Positions 25,722 through 34,371 of a stretch of DNA of 64,000 nucleotides are shown piece after piece. The position numbers were made by a program, and so were the translations under genes. Each line of letters starts with the position of its first letter. Position 1 is the stretch's first letter. Under the pieces are notes generated by a model, which was given only the letters and a program-made list of their open reading frames with translations, was not told where the DNA came from and searched no databases. Origin of the DNA: Ruminiclostridium herbifermentans (GTDB lineage: Bacteria > Bacillota > Clostridia > Acetivibrionales > DSM-1351); NCBI RefSeq assembly GCF_005473905.2, contig NZ_CP061336.1, forward strand, positions 4,270,501 to 4,334,500, read 5' to 3'.

Positions 25722-27098
25722 CTATTTTTGCTGGATTAAGGCTTTTTTCCCATAAGCTAACGAGAGGTCAGTTTCAACAACATCAATTTTTTCTGTTCTC
25801 AGATGGAAGTCCTTTATTGCATAAACTACACCAGCCAAAATCCAAAAGGCTTCAATATAAAAATTATTATTTGTTAGGTTATAAATTAATGTTGATATAT
25901 ATGAAAGAAAAATAAATTCGTATATTGTTCTATTAATTTTTTGCTTATATAAGAGTTTAAATTTTATATAGAGTAAAATAGGACTGAAATATAAAATGCT
26001 GTTTACAATTAAACCTATTGCCCCTTGTTCAGCCCATATTTGAAGTATAAAATTATGGACATTTACACTATTTATTTTTTCAATACCAAACCTGCTAAAT
26101 TCATACCAAAAATCATCATAGCTAAAGGCCATATTACCCAGTCCAATTCCCGTTATTATGTTGTTAAACCCTGTCTTTATAGCAATTAGCCAGATTGCAA
26201 AATGATATTTTGAAGAACGTTCCTCAGTATTAAAGGTTTCCAATATTCTCTCTTTTACTTCTGGGAACATACTCAAAAACATATAGCCTACAAAAACTGC
26301 CGCTGCCAGAATCGCAACATTTCTAATATGATTCTTACTCATTGCAGATATCAAATGCAAAGTAATAAATATCAATAGACCTGCTCTTGAGTATGTAACT
26401 ATCATTGTAAATAAATTAGCTACCAGCAATAAACATAACAATACTCTCTTATTGCCAGTCACTTGTCTTATCATATAATTAACCAATAAAGATTGTATTA
26501 GTATTAGATTTGCAATAAGTGTTGCATTAAGACCTAATATTCCATTTAGTCTGACTATCTCTTTCCCTGATTCCATTAGGGTGTTTGTGCTGAATAAATT
26601 ATTGTTAACATATATCATTCCATTCGATAAAATAGTAAAAGATGGAATAATAACCTTACCTGTTATATAACTTACAACACATATAGTAACAAGAAACACA
26701 TTAGAACAAATAATGCTATTTATTATTTTATTCATAAAATCATGGTCTTTAGCTTTACAATATATTGAATACATCAATATGAACAAATATATATACTGTA
26801 TCAGTTCTTTTATAGATCTGTTTGTATTGACAGATAATAATCCCGAAATACTAATTGCAAATATGTATAATATAAAAGTCAGCTTTGAGCCTTTATTCAA
26901 GCTTAACCTATTTGGCGATGAAATAAGCAGTTCTTTATTTTCAGCTTTCTTTATCATAAATACGCAAAACACCATTAGCCAAAGTACTTGAATCAGCCTG
27001 AAATCGGCTATATTAGTTTTGTATACCAATATATTCGAAAATGGAGAGAGAAATATTACTATTAAAATAATGTTGTTAAAACTAATATTGCTTTTCAT
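25722..27098 (-). CDS. O-antigen ligase / Wzy-like polymerase family membrane protein
   Basis: A 458-residue protein with about eleven hydrophobic segments and the Wzy_C-type periplasmic-loop pattern GIGLGNMAFSYDDFW then VNVHNFILQIWAEQGAIG (PF04932). Such proteins join repeat units or ligate chains. Its start overlaps the acyltransferase gene by 17 bases. Together with the EpsG-type protein at 1437-2525 it gives two candidate polymerases within 26 kb, which suggests either two polymers or a split locus. Confidence 0.83.
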   Translation of the reverse strand: MKSNISFNNIILIVIFLSPFSNILVYKTNIADFRLIQVLWLMVFCVFMIKKAENKELLISSPNRLSLNKGSKLTFILYIFAISISGLLSVNTNRSIKELIQYIYLFILMYSIYCKAKDHDFMNKIINSIICSNVFLVTICVVSYITGKVIIPSFTILSNGMIYVNNNLFSTNTLMESGKEIVRLNGILGLNATLIANLILIQSLLVNYMIRQVTGNKRVLLCLLLVANLFTMIVTYSRAGLLIFITLHLISAMSKNHIRNVAILAAAVFVGYMFLSMFPEVKERILETFNTEERSSKYHFAIWLIAIKTGFNNIITGIGLGNMAFSYDDFWYEFSRFGIEKINSVNVHNFILQIWAEQGAIGLIVNSILYFSPILLYIKFKLLYKQKINRTIYEFIFLSYISTLIYNLTNNNFYIEAFWILAGVVYAIKDFHLRTEKIDVVETDLSLAYGKKALIQQK

Positions 27099-28110
27099 AT
27101 CGTTCTCCTAATAGAATAAATTTTGTCATTTTGATTCGCGATAATATCAAATTGCCTATAATCAAAGGTATTATTATCCCAAGTATAAATGCAATAGCTA
27201 TTGCAGCTGCTATATTTAGTTTAGTAAATTGGTTTAGCCCAGTAACCGTTACTAAAACAATATATGGATTATGTAAATAATATATATAAGAGGTTCTTTT
27301 ACCTAAGTAGTTGAAAATCCTATATGTCCGGCAATTGTTATATTTTGATAAGTTATATAGAATAAATACTGCCAGTAACGCACAAATCACCTTCAGTCCA
27401 TATGTAAATATGCTGTTGCTTTTTAAATAAAAAATAAATATAAATGGATATAACGCCATTAAAATTATATTAACTGTTGTATTGGCCTTAATATTTATAT
27501 CCTTTATAAATATTCCTATATAAACGCCAACTTCATAATAAATCCACATAACTAAAAATCTTTTTAATACAAACAACTCATCTCGTAAATATATATTTGC
27601 TATAACTCCCAAAAAAAGCACAGCTACTAGAAAAGCTATATTGAAGCCTTTTTTGGTAATTAAATTATGAAATATATATGATACAATTGAAATGATACAT
27701 AAAATATAAACAAACCATAATACATTTCCAGTTCGGATATTATATGCAAGTATGTCATAAATCAAATAAATTGGATTGAGTCTTATATTCTCTTGTATTG
27801 TGATTATGTTAATACTGTTTAAAAAGTAATAAAATATGTATAAAACAATTGACCAAGCTATATACGGCAAAAATAATTTCCTTATTTGATGAGTACTAAA
27901 ATTTTTGAGTTTATTAATGCTGTACGGTCTCAAGCCTTGAAGGTAACCGGATACAATAAAAAACAATGGCATATGAAAAGTATAAATAAAATCCTTTAGA
28001 ATCCTAATGGAATAATATTTTGTCTCAAGTGCTGTTGTAAAGCAATGTCCTAAAACAACTAGAACTATTCCTATTCCTTTTAGAAAGTCTAAATCTTCGT
28101 TGTGCTGCAT
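27082..28110 (-). CDS. Acyltransferase 3 family membrane protein
   Basis: A 342-residue protein with ten hydrophobic segments. The N-terminus DLDFLKGIGIVLVVLGHCF holds the conserved histidine, and FIYTFHMPLFFIVSGYL is the second family box (PF01757). Members move acetyl or similar groups onto exported sugars. It has a GGGAGG site and lies 17 bases after the beta-helix gene and overlaps the O-antigen-ligase-type gene. It probably acetylates the polymer made here. Confidence 0.87.
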   Translation of the reverse strand: MQHNEDLDFLKGIGIVLVVLGHCFTTALETKYYSIRILKDFIYTFHMPLFFIVSGYLQGLRPYSINKLKNFSTHQIRKLFLPYIAWSIVLYIFYYFLNSINIITIQENIRLNPIYLIYDILAYNIRTGNVLWFVYILCIISIVSYIFHNLITKKGFNIAFLVAVLFLGVIANIYLRDELFVLKRFLVMWIYYEVGVYIGIFIKDINIKANTTVNIILMALYPFIFIFYLKSNSIFTYGLKVICALLAVFILYNLSKYNNCRTYRIFNYLGKRTSYIYYLHNPYIVLVTVTGLNQFTKLNIAAAIAIAFILGIIIPLIIGNLILSRIKMTKFILLGERYEKQY

Positions 28111-28127
28111 TACTTCCTCCCAAAACG

Positions 28128-29717
28128 CTATTTTAATATTACTGCTTCATCACTTTTGTATATGTCCTTTCCTGGTCCGGATATTAAATTATCAATTAAT
28201 CTGACATTTCCACTGTGAATTATAAATCCATTTTGTTCTTCAGTTTTTGTTATTATTTCATTATCCGAACAGACTATATCAACATTTTCCTGACTTTTTT
28301 GTATTTCAATTCCGCATAAGCCGTTCTCTTGGGCTAATATTATTTTATTATCACTAATTATGCTTTTTTGATCCTTGCAGGATATGCCTATCTTGCTATC
28401 ATATATTTCATTCTGATTAGCTATTTCAGAAGAAACTATTCCTCTTAAAGCCCCATCGATAATATTTTCATAGCATTTCCCAAATACAATTCCCCTTCCC
28501 AGCTTTCCAATTATCTTATTATTTGTTGAAAAGCTAGCATTATAAATTCCAGTAGAGTTTACAAGGCTATCTACCAAAATAGTGTTGTTATATACCTTTA
28601 TGTCACTACTATTGGTATTAATATCATTGACATATATTAAAATACATTTATTATCTGAATTCTCACCTACTGTGATTTCATTATTAGAAATGGAAACATT
28701 AGAAACTCTATTACTTCTATTAGGTCCGCCTACAGTAATAATAAAATATTTAACTCTTTCTGAGTAAATCCTGTTATTGTCAAATTGCACTTCTTCGACT
28801 GTGCCATCATCCTTATTATCGCTTGGAAAAGCTGACAAAACTTTAGCATTTATATCTGAATAATCCTCAAATACTGAGTCTTTAACAGATACTTTCCTAA
28901 CATGTCCTACACTTGAATATACAGCAACAATTTCATCTCCTGAGTTTTGGACAAATCTGCATCTGGCAATTGATATGTTTTCTGTTACATTCTCTTTTAA
29001 TTTTTGTTTTGTGGTAAGGTTTCTGACCCAAATACAGCCGCCTGTACTTGCACCTGTCATGTTTTTGAAGGAACAATCGACTATTTTAATATTCTTGCAG
29101 CAGCTTAGCAAATTAACTAAAGTCACCATATTTTCGCTGCTTTTATCAGAAATAAATTTGCAATTTTGAATTACGCCCCCTTTTACATTAGCAAGTGTTA
29201 ATAAATAGTTATAAGGGGTATTTTCACTTTGCTTTACTTCAAACTCAATGCCGTTTATGCTTATATTTTGAGCCGATTCATTATTAAAGCTAAGGCTGTA
29301 GCCATCATTTATTATGTAGGACTTTTGTTTTCCTTTTTCAATGAATTTATCAGCTCTGCTATCAAATATAATTTTGCATGCTCCTTCAGGTCCATACAAT
29401 ACTACATTTTTGCCCTTGATACGTATTGGGCTTTTACAAAGATAATTTCCCTTTGGAATATATACTTTACCATCCTCACTAAACTTTTTAATTATGTATT
29501 CAGTATTGTCATTTGCTTCATACTTGAAATTCTTATCAGAATAATATTTTTGGTCTTTAGGATTATAAAAATTTGCATTACCTATTTCGTTACTATTTAT
29601 ATTAGTAGATACCTGAATAAATTTTGTTAAAATTAACAAGGCCACTAAAAGCATAAAGATGGGTACAACCAAAGCAGTTCTTTTCGTATTTAACTTGTGG
29701 TGCATTTTATAGTACAT
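28128..29717 (-). CDS. Membrane-anchored right-handed beta-helix (pectate-lyase-like) protein
   Basis: A 529-residue protein with an N-terminal membrane anchor (ALVVPIFMLLVALLILTKFI, ~residues 14-33) and then many short repeats rich in N, I and V with asparagine ladders (for example NISINGIEFEV, VSNVSISNNEI). This is the pattern of a parallel beta-helix fold such as polysaccharide lyases. No clear catalytic set could be assigned. It is a paralogue of the soluble protein at 43255-44973: both share TG...GG.W..NLT and NSGDE in the same order. Lying among polymer genes it may trim or bind the polymer. The ATG at 29717 directly follows AGGAAGGA; the next ATG at 29705 has a better distance. Confidence 0.8.
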   Translation of the reverse strand: MYYKMHHKLNTKRTALVVPIFMLLVALLILTKFIQVSTNINSNEIGNANFYNPKDQKYYSDKNFKYEANDNTEYIIKKFSEDGKVYIPKGNYLCKSPIRIKGKNVVLYGPEGACKIIFDSRADKFIEKGKQKSYIINDGYSLSFNNESAQNISINGIEFEVKQSENTPYNYLLTLANVKGGVIQNCKFISDKSSENMVTLVNLLSCCKNIKIVDCSFKNMTGASTGGCIWVRNLTTKQKLKENVTENISIARCRFVQNSGDEIVAVYSSVGHVRKVSVKDSVFEDYSDINAKVLSAFPSDNKDDGTVEEVQFDNNRIYSERVKYFIITVGGPNRSNRVSNVSISNNEITVGENSDNKCILIYVNDINTNSSDIKVYNNTILVDSLVNSTGIYNASFSTNNKIIGKLGRGIVFGKCYENIIDGALRGIVSSEIANQNEIYDSKIGISCKDQKSIISDNKIILAQENGLCGIEIQKSQENVDIVCSDNEIITKTEEQNGFIIHSGNVRLIDNLISGPGKDIYKSDEAVILK

Positions 29718-29795
29718 TCCTTCCTGAGATTGCTATAGTCAATAACAGTAAAAAAGCCTTCGTCCCATATCATCAGCAACGGATAGTACTTAACT

Positions 29796-31139
29796 TTAGC
29801 CAGCCTTCTCACTTTTCAATATACTTTCTTTAATTTGTGTACTTTGGCCAACTACTCTTCTGCCAATTGATTCATAAATAAAATTCTTACCTTCAACTGC
29901 TTCTAGGCTAAAACAATTTCTGCCATCAAGCACAATAGGATTTCTCATATAAAATGGAAATTTTGATACATCCATAGTGACTATTTCAGGCCATTCAGTA
30001 AGAATAAAGCAAATATCTGCATCTTCAAGGGTTTCTTCAATACAGTTGCAGTATTCAATTTCAGAAGGATATATTTTCTTAAAATTATCCATTCCTATTG
30101 GATCAAATACTTTAACTCTTGCTCCATCCTCTAAAAGAATAGGAATGTTTTGAAGGGAAGGCGCCTCTCGAAGATCATCAGTTCCTGGTTTAAAGGTTAA
30201 CCCTAATATTGCAACTGTTAACCCACGAAAGCTGTCATAATATTTTCTAGCTTTTTTAATTAGCTTTATCTTCTGATTCTCATTTACATCAATAGCAGCT
30301 TTTATTGTTTTAAGCTCACAATCATTAAAATTTGCCAACCAGTGTAATGCCTTAGTGTCCTTTGGGAAACATGAGCCGCCATATCCAATACCTGCTTTTA
30401 AAAATCGGTTTCCTATTCTAGGGTCATACCCCATTCCTAATGCCACATCCTCAACATTTGCACCAATAAAATCACATAGGTTTGCAATCTCATTAATATA
30501 GGAAATTTTTAGGGCTAAAAAATCATTTGAAGCGTACTTAATCATTTCAGCACTTCTTCTGTCTGTAACTACGTATTTTTGCCTAAACCCATCATATACA
30601 TTTCTAAGAATCCTTTCTGCTTTTGCTGAATTGACTCCCAAAACTATACGAGAAGCATTCATTGTATCGTTAATTGCTGTTCCCTGTGATAAAAATTCAG
30701 GATTATTTACAATTTCAAAACGCTTTGTATCATTTTTTTGATTAATAACCCTGTCTAAATTATCACCTGTTCCAACAGGCACAGTAGATTTAATAACTAT
30801 TGTGCAATCACTTTTTACACATTCAACAACTTGCTGAACAGCATCATAAACATATTTTAAGTTAGCTGAACCATCCTTTTTTTCTGGAGTTCCTACACAA
30901 ATAAATACTACCTCACTGTCACGGTAAGCCTCTTTATAATCACTGATGAAGCTAAGCCTTTCACTGTTATTAATGACCATTTCTTCTAGCCCAGGCTCAA
31001 ATATTGGCATTATACGGTCTTGCAGCTTCTTTATTCTGGTTTTGTCAATGTCATAGCAAGTCACTGTATGTCCTATCTCAGCTAAACAAACTCCCGTGAC
31101 TATACCTACGTATCCAGTTCCAGTTATAGTTATTTTCAT
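29796..31139 (-). CDS. UDP-glucose/GDP-mannose dehydrogenase family protein
   Basis: About 447 residues. It has the NAD-binding MKITITGTGYVGIVTG, the central domain with KYASNDFLALKISYINEIAN, and the catalytic-cysteine loop GIGYGGSCFPKDTKAL, all typical of UDP-glucose 6-dehydrogenases, which oxidise UDP-glucose to UDP-glucuronate. The real start is the ATG at 31139 behind AAGGAGGAG; a longer frame runs back into the kinase gene. In many Firmicutes the BY-kinase just upstream phosphorylates such a dehydrogenase, so its activity may be controlled by the neighbour. Confidence 0.92.
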   Translation of the reverse strand: MKITITGTGYVGIVTGVCLAEIGHTVTCYDIDKTRIKKLQDRIMPIFEPGLEEMVINNSERLSFISDYKEAYRDSEVVFICVGTPEKKDGSANLKYVYDAVQQVVECVKSDCTIVIKSTVPVGTGDNLDRVINQKNDTKRFEIVNNPEFLSQGTAINDTMNASRIVLGVNSAKAERILRNVYDGFRQKYVVTDRRSAEMIKYASNDFLALKISYINEIANLCDFIGANVEDVALGMGYDPRIGNRFLKAGIGYGGSCFPKDTKALHWLANFNDCELKTIKAAIDVNENQKIKLIKKARKYYDSFRGLTVAILGLTFKPGTDDLREAPSLQNIPILLEDGARVKVFDPIGMDNFKKIYPSEIEYCNCIEETLEDADICFILTEWPEIVTMDVSKFPFYMRNPIVLDGRNCFSLEAVEGKNFIYESIGRRVVGQSTQIKESILKSEKAG

Positions 31140-31167
31140 TACAGCTCCTCCTTGATGTATAAATTCA

Positions 31168-31902
31168 TTACGCCAATACAGCATTTTTACTAGGCTTTTC
31201 ATTCTTTTCATTTTTGCATCTAGCATTATACAAATATTTATATGAACTCAAATATTGCTTATAATGCTTTTTACTAACATCATTTATTACAACACCTAAT
31301 ATATTTGCATTTACCTTTTCCAATTTTTCTTTTGATCTCTTAATTGCCTTAAGATTTGATTTTCCTATTTTTGCAACCAAGATAGCAGAATCCACCTTTG
31401 TAGAAATTATAACTGCATCAGATATTGTATCAAGGGAAGGAGAATCAAATATTATGTATTCAAATTCTTCCTTTAGCCTTTCAAGCAGAGTATTAAACCT
31501 TTCTGAGCATAAATTTCCAATTGGGTTTAGCGCAACACCTCCATTGGGCAAATACTTAAACCCTTCTATGTTTGTATAGCATATTATTTCCTCATACTCA
31601 GCATGACCGCTTAGATATTGAGCCAGTCCTAAATTACTTACCCATTTTGGTATTGACACGTAAGTAGTTTCTTTTCTCATGTCTGCATCAACCAGTATAG
31701 TTTTTTTTCCCCAAATAGCTAATGTTATTGCAAGGTTTACTGCTATTGAAGTCTTTCCCGCTTTAGGCTCAGAGCTTGTAATAACAATGCTCTTCGAATC
31801 TTTATTTTCTTTTCCCAAATGAATATTTCCTGATAGCATTGAATATGCATCTCGTACTGCCTGATTTTCTTGTAAGCATGAATGAAATCTTATGTTTGCC
31901 AT
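31168..31902 (-). CDS. Bacterial tyrosine kinase, CpsD/CapB type
   Basis: A 244-residue kinase with Walker A SEPKAGKT (44-51), Walker A' ILVDADMRKE (~69-78), Walker B YIIFDSPS, and a C-terminal tyrosine cluster (Tyr214, 217, 221, 223, 225). BY-kinases need the C-terminal tail of a membrane activator, here the CapA-like protein encoded 12 bases upstream. Autophosphorylation of the tail and reversal by the CpsB-type phosphatase at 7554-8303 control polymer export. A GGAGG site precedes the ATG. Confidence 0.92.
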   Translation of the reverse strand: MANIRFHSCLQENQAVRDAYSMLSGNIHLGKENKDSKSIVITSSEPKAGKTSIAVNLAITLAIWGKKTILVDADMRKETTYVSIPKWVSNLGLAQYLSGHAEYEEIICYTNIEGFKYLPNGGVALNPIGNLCSERFNTLLERLKEEFEYIIFDSPSLDTISDAVIISTKVDSAILVAKIGKSNLKAIKRSKEKLEKVNANILGVVINDVSKKHYKQYLSSYKYLYNARCKNEKNEKPSKNAVLA

Positions 31903-31914
31903 TGCAAACCTCCT

Positions 31915-32589
31915 CTATCTAATACTGTATTTAGGAATTGCTCCTATCACTTTTATTTTTAGTACGTCTTCAATATCATCAATATACCTAAGTTTCATGT
32001 CAAATAGTTCTCTAATGTAAATAATGAAAAAGGCAATTATTTCAGCTACAAAGAAGCCCATTATTGTTTTCTTAGTTGCCCCATTATCAATTGGTGCTTT
32101 GGGAATTTCAGCTTCATTAAGAACACCAATAATATTGCTGTTTGTCATTTCACTTAATTGAGAAATAAATGCTTCAGTTACTGCATTTGAAACATCGGCA
32201 GATTTTTTAGCATCATTTGAAACAGCACTTATTGCAATAACACTTGATTCATCTTTGGGCGTTATATTTATCATACTTATCAATTGTTCCTGTGATAATT
32301 TATATTCTTCAAGCAGCTTGTTTGCTAAAGAAATAACCTTTTGGCTAGTTAAAACATATTGGTAATCAAAAACCAACTGCCTGCTTATAGAAACATCTTG
32401 ATAATTAAGTCCTTTTCCGCCATCAGCCGTACTATTTTTACTCATTGCATATATAGTTGTTTCTGCTTTATACATTGGAGTGGCTTTAACAATATTTAAA
32501 TATGCAGGAATACCTGCTCCAATTACTCCAAATAATATAATTAACCAAAACATTCTCTGTACAGAATTTAAAAATCTACGTATTTCCAT
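31915..32589 (-). CDS. CpsC/CapA-type kinase activator (short Wzz-like protein)
   Basis: A 224-residue protein with membrane helices at ~12-30 and near the C-terminus (TIMGFFVAEIIAFFIIYI), enclosing a ~140-residue outer loop. The C-terminal cytoplasmic tail is the part that activates the BY-kinase encoded next. The layout is that of Gram-positive CpsC/CapA. It is the first gene after the ~500-nt leader, with AAAGGAGA before the ATG. Confidence 0.88.
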   Translation of the reverse strand: MEIRRFLNSVQRMFWLIILFGVIGAGIPAYLNIVKATPMYKAETTIYAMSKNSTADGGKGLNYQDVSISRQLVFDYQYVLTSQKVISLANKLLEEYKLSQEQLISMINITPKDESSVIAISAVSNDAKKSADVSNAVTEAFISQLSEMTNSNIIGVLNEAEIPKAPIDNGATKKTIMGFFVAEIIAFFIIYIRELFDMKLRYIDDIEDVLKIKVIGAIPKYSIR

Positions 32590-33097
32590 TTATATTTCTC
32601 CTTTACTCTTTTTATTAACTCAAGTTTTTGCACATAGAACTCTATTTGTGCAGCAGAATAGTCAATGTTTTCTTAGAAAAATAACTTGAAAGTTTAGCAG
32701 GTGCTTAAATGCTCCACTCTCGAGTTAAAATCCACATCGTAAAACAGACATTTTATATTATATATAGCTGCGAAGTTTAGATATTAATTATTCAACTTTT
32801 GAAGTTAAATAAACCAATTCTTGTTTTCTAAAGCTTTTAGAAAAACTTTTGATAGGATTCCCGCGCCAAAAGGCTTTGTGAATATTGCTTTTTGCAATAT
32901 TTTTCTGTAAAAAGGCAAAGCTTCACCATTTGGAATAAAATGCTTATTCCAATTCTCTGACTGGTTTAAATCCTATTTAAATTTATCCTGTATGATTAAT
33001 TTAATATCTTCTTAATCCCATAGTCTAAGATTTAAACCCTATATGACATTCGTCTGCTTGCTTAACGCCGAAACAGTTAAACTAAGCATTAGAAATA
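32590..33097 (-). promoter_or_regulatory. Long structured leader between loaP and the polysaccharide operon
   Basis: A ~508-base stretch without a gene. Read on the minus strand it can form at least three good hairpins: TTGGAATA/TATTCCAA (32952-32930), AATATTGC/GCAATATT with an A5 loop (32901-32881), and TTTTCTAAA/TTTAGAAAA with an AGC loop (32844-32824), followed by a weaker TTAACT/AGTTGA dyad. None has a strong U-tract. LoaP proteins act through an RNA structure in such leaders, so this is the natural place for its recognition element; I cannot say which hairpin it is. Confidence 0.55.
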
Positions 33098-33619
33098 TTA
33101 TGCTGGCTGAACCATTGTTATACATAGTTCCACTATTCGTGGTTCTCCCATAAGACTTAGAAATACTTTTACTCTTCCTTTTCTCTTATTCACTGCTTTT
33201 ATGTAACCCTCTAAACCCATAAGCGGTCCTTCTATAACCTTAATTTTTTCATCCTGAACATACAGCTTTGAGGATCCAATGACTTCATTTTCAGCCATTA
33301 ATCTGAGTAAAACCCATATTTCGTTTTCATGAATTTCTTGTGGCCCGTTAGTATCCTTGAGAAGCCTGATTACACCTGGAATGTCGCTAATTAAGTTATA
33401 TGTTCTGTTATTTATTTGACCATTTAGCAGAACATATCCTGGAAAAAGAGGTCTAATCCTCTCTTGCCACTTACCTTCTTTTCTTTCTCTCATTCTTCTC
33501 TTTGGTACAAGTGCCTTTAACTCATCATACATTCTAAAGTGAATTCTTTCCTTAACCTTGTCCTCTTCACCCGTGGTAACAAATACTGCATACCATTTTC
33601 TTTCATCTTTTGTATCCAT
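33098..33619 (-). CDS. loaP: LoaP-type transcription antiterminator (NusG paralogue)
   Basis: A 173-residue NusG-family protein. The NGN domain opens RKWYAVFVTTGEEDKVKERI and has LFPGYVLLNG; the C-terminal KOW domain is seen as DEKIKVIEGPLMGLEGYIKAVNKRKGRVKV. WYAVFVTTGEE is characteristic of LoaP rather than housekeeping NusG. LoaP lets RNA polymerase read through terminators inside long polysaccharide or antibiotic operons. Here it immediately precedes a ~30-kb minus-strand set of such genes. I use the ATG at 33619 (GGGG six bases before); a TTG at 33631 is possible. It overlaps nothing. Confidence 0.88.
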   Translation of the reverse strand: MDTKDERKWYAVFVTTGEEDKVKERIHFRMYDELKALVPKRRMRERKEGKWQERIRPLFPGYVLLNGQINNRTYNLISDIPGVIRLLKDTNGPQEIHENEIWVLLRLMAENEVIGSSKLYVQDEKIKVIEGPLMGLEGYIKAVNKRKGRVKVFLSLMGEPRIVELCITMVQPA

Positions 33620-34241
33620 TTTTAACCCCAACGGTGGTTAAATTTTTATTTTTATTAAGATTTTGCTTTGTAAAGCCTATTAACCACCTTCTCATCTTTT
33701 GTGTAAAAATCATTGTATAAATAGCATTGCGTAATTAACAGTGAAAAACCTCTGCTTTGTAGACGTATACCTCCTCTTTGGCAACATACTCTACCTATGT
33801 TTTCAAAAGCACTTACGGTTAGACACTGGAAAATCGCTTGCAATTTGAAATTATACACCGAATCTTTCATTTGTAAATTTAATGCTTTCGCCATTTCCCA
33901 CACAATAATAAAATTCTTCAACATTTATATTTTTAAAGATATAAAAATTTATTATAAATTCAGTAGTTAGCTGTAACTATTTGATATAAAGAAATTAATA
34001 AATTACAAAATTAAAAAACCTTTTAATGGAAATATAAATTAGAGATGCACTTTCAAAATTTAGAACAAGCTCGTAAAAGTGAACTTTTTAAAGACACCAA
34101 ACATGCATTAATCCTGCCTTTGATTAACTTATGTGATTCAATATCTAATTCAAATACTTAGAAATGTCTATGCAATTTATTTGAATTATAATCCATAATA
34201 ATTAAATATAAATTCTGTTATTAATTTCACAACCAATTTTT
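33620..34241. other. Gene-free region upstream of loaP
   Basis: About 620 bases between loaP and the terminator of the S41 protease gene. An 89-codon minus-strand frame (33924-33655) has no ribosome site and no family features and is not called. The loaP promoter must lie here; several TTG.../TAT... pairs exist but none stands out. I see no known riboswitch consensus. Confidence 0.5.
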
Positions 34242-34295
34242 CAAAAAACAAAAAAGAGCAAAAAACAATTAAAATATATTGTCTTTTACTCTTTG
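34242..34295 (-). terminator. Rho-independent terminator after the S41 protease gene
   Basis: On the minus strand AAAGAGTAAAAGACAAT pairs with ATTGTTTTTTGCTCTTT and is followed by TTTTGTTTTTTG. It lies ~75 bases after the stop codon at 34372. Confidence 0.8.
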
Positions 34296-34371
34296 AATTA
34301 TTTACTTCTATTTTCGACAGCACAGCCTTGATGTTCTCCCACATCCAAGAGCTATGTAAAATGGTGACTTT

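Noticed and set aside
33655-33924. An 89-residue minus-strand reading frame upstream of loaP
   Set aside because: It has no ribosome site, no family features and uneven composition; it lies where the loaP promoter and leader should be.
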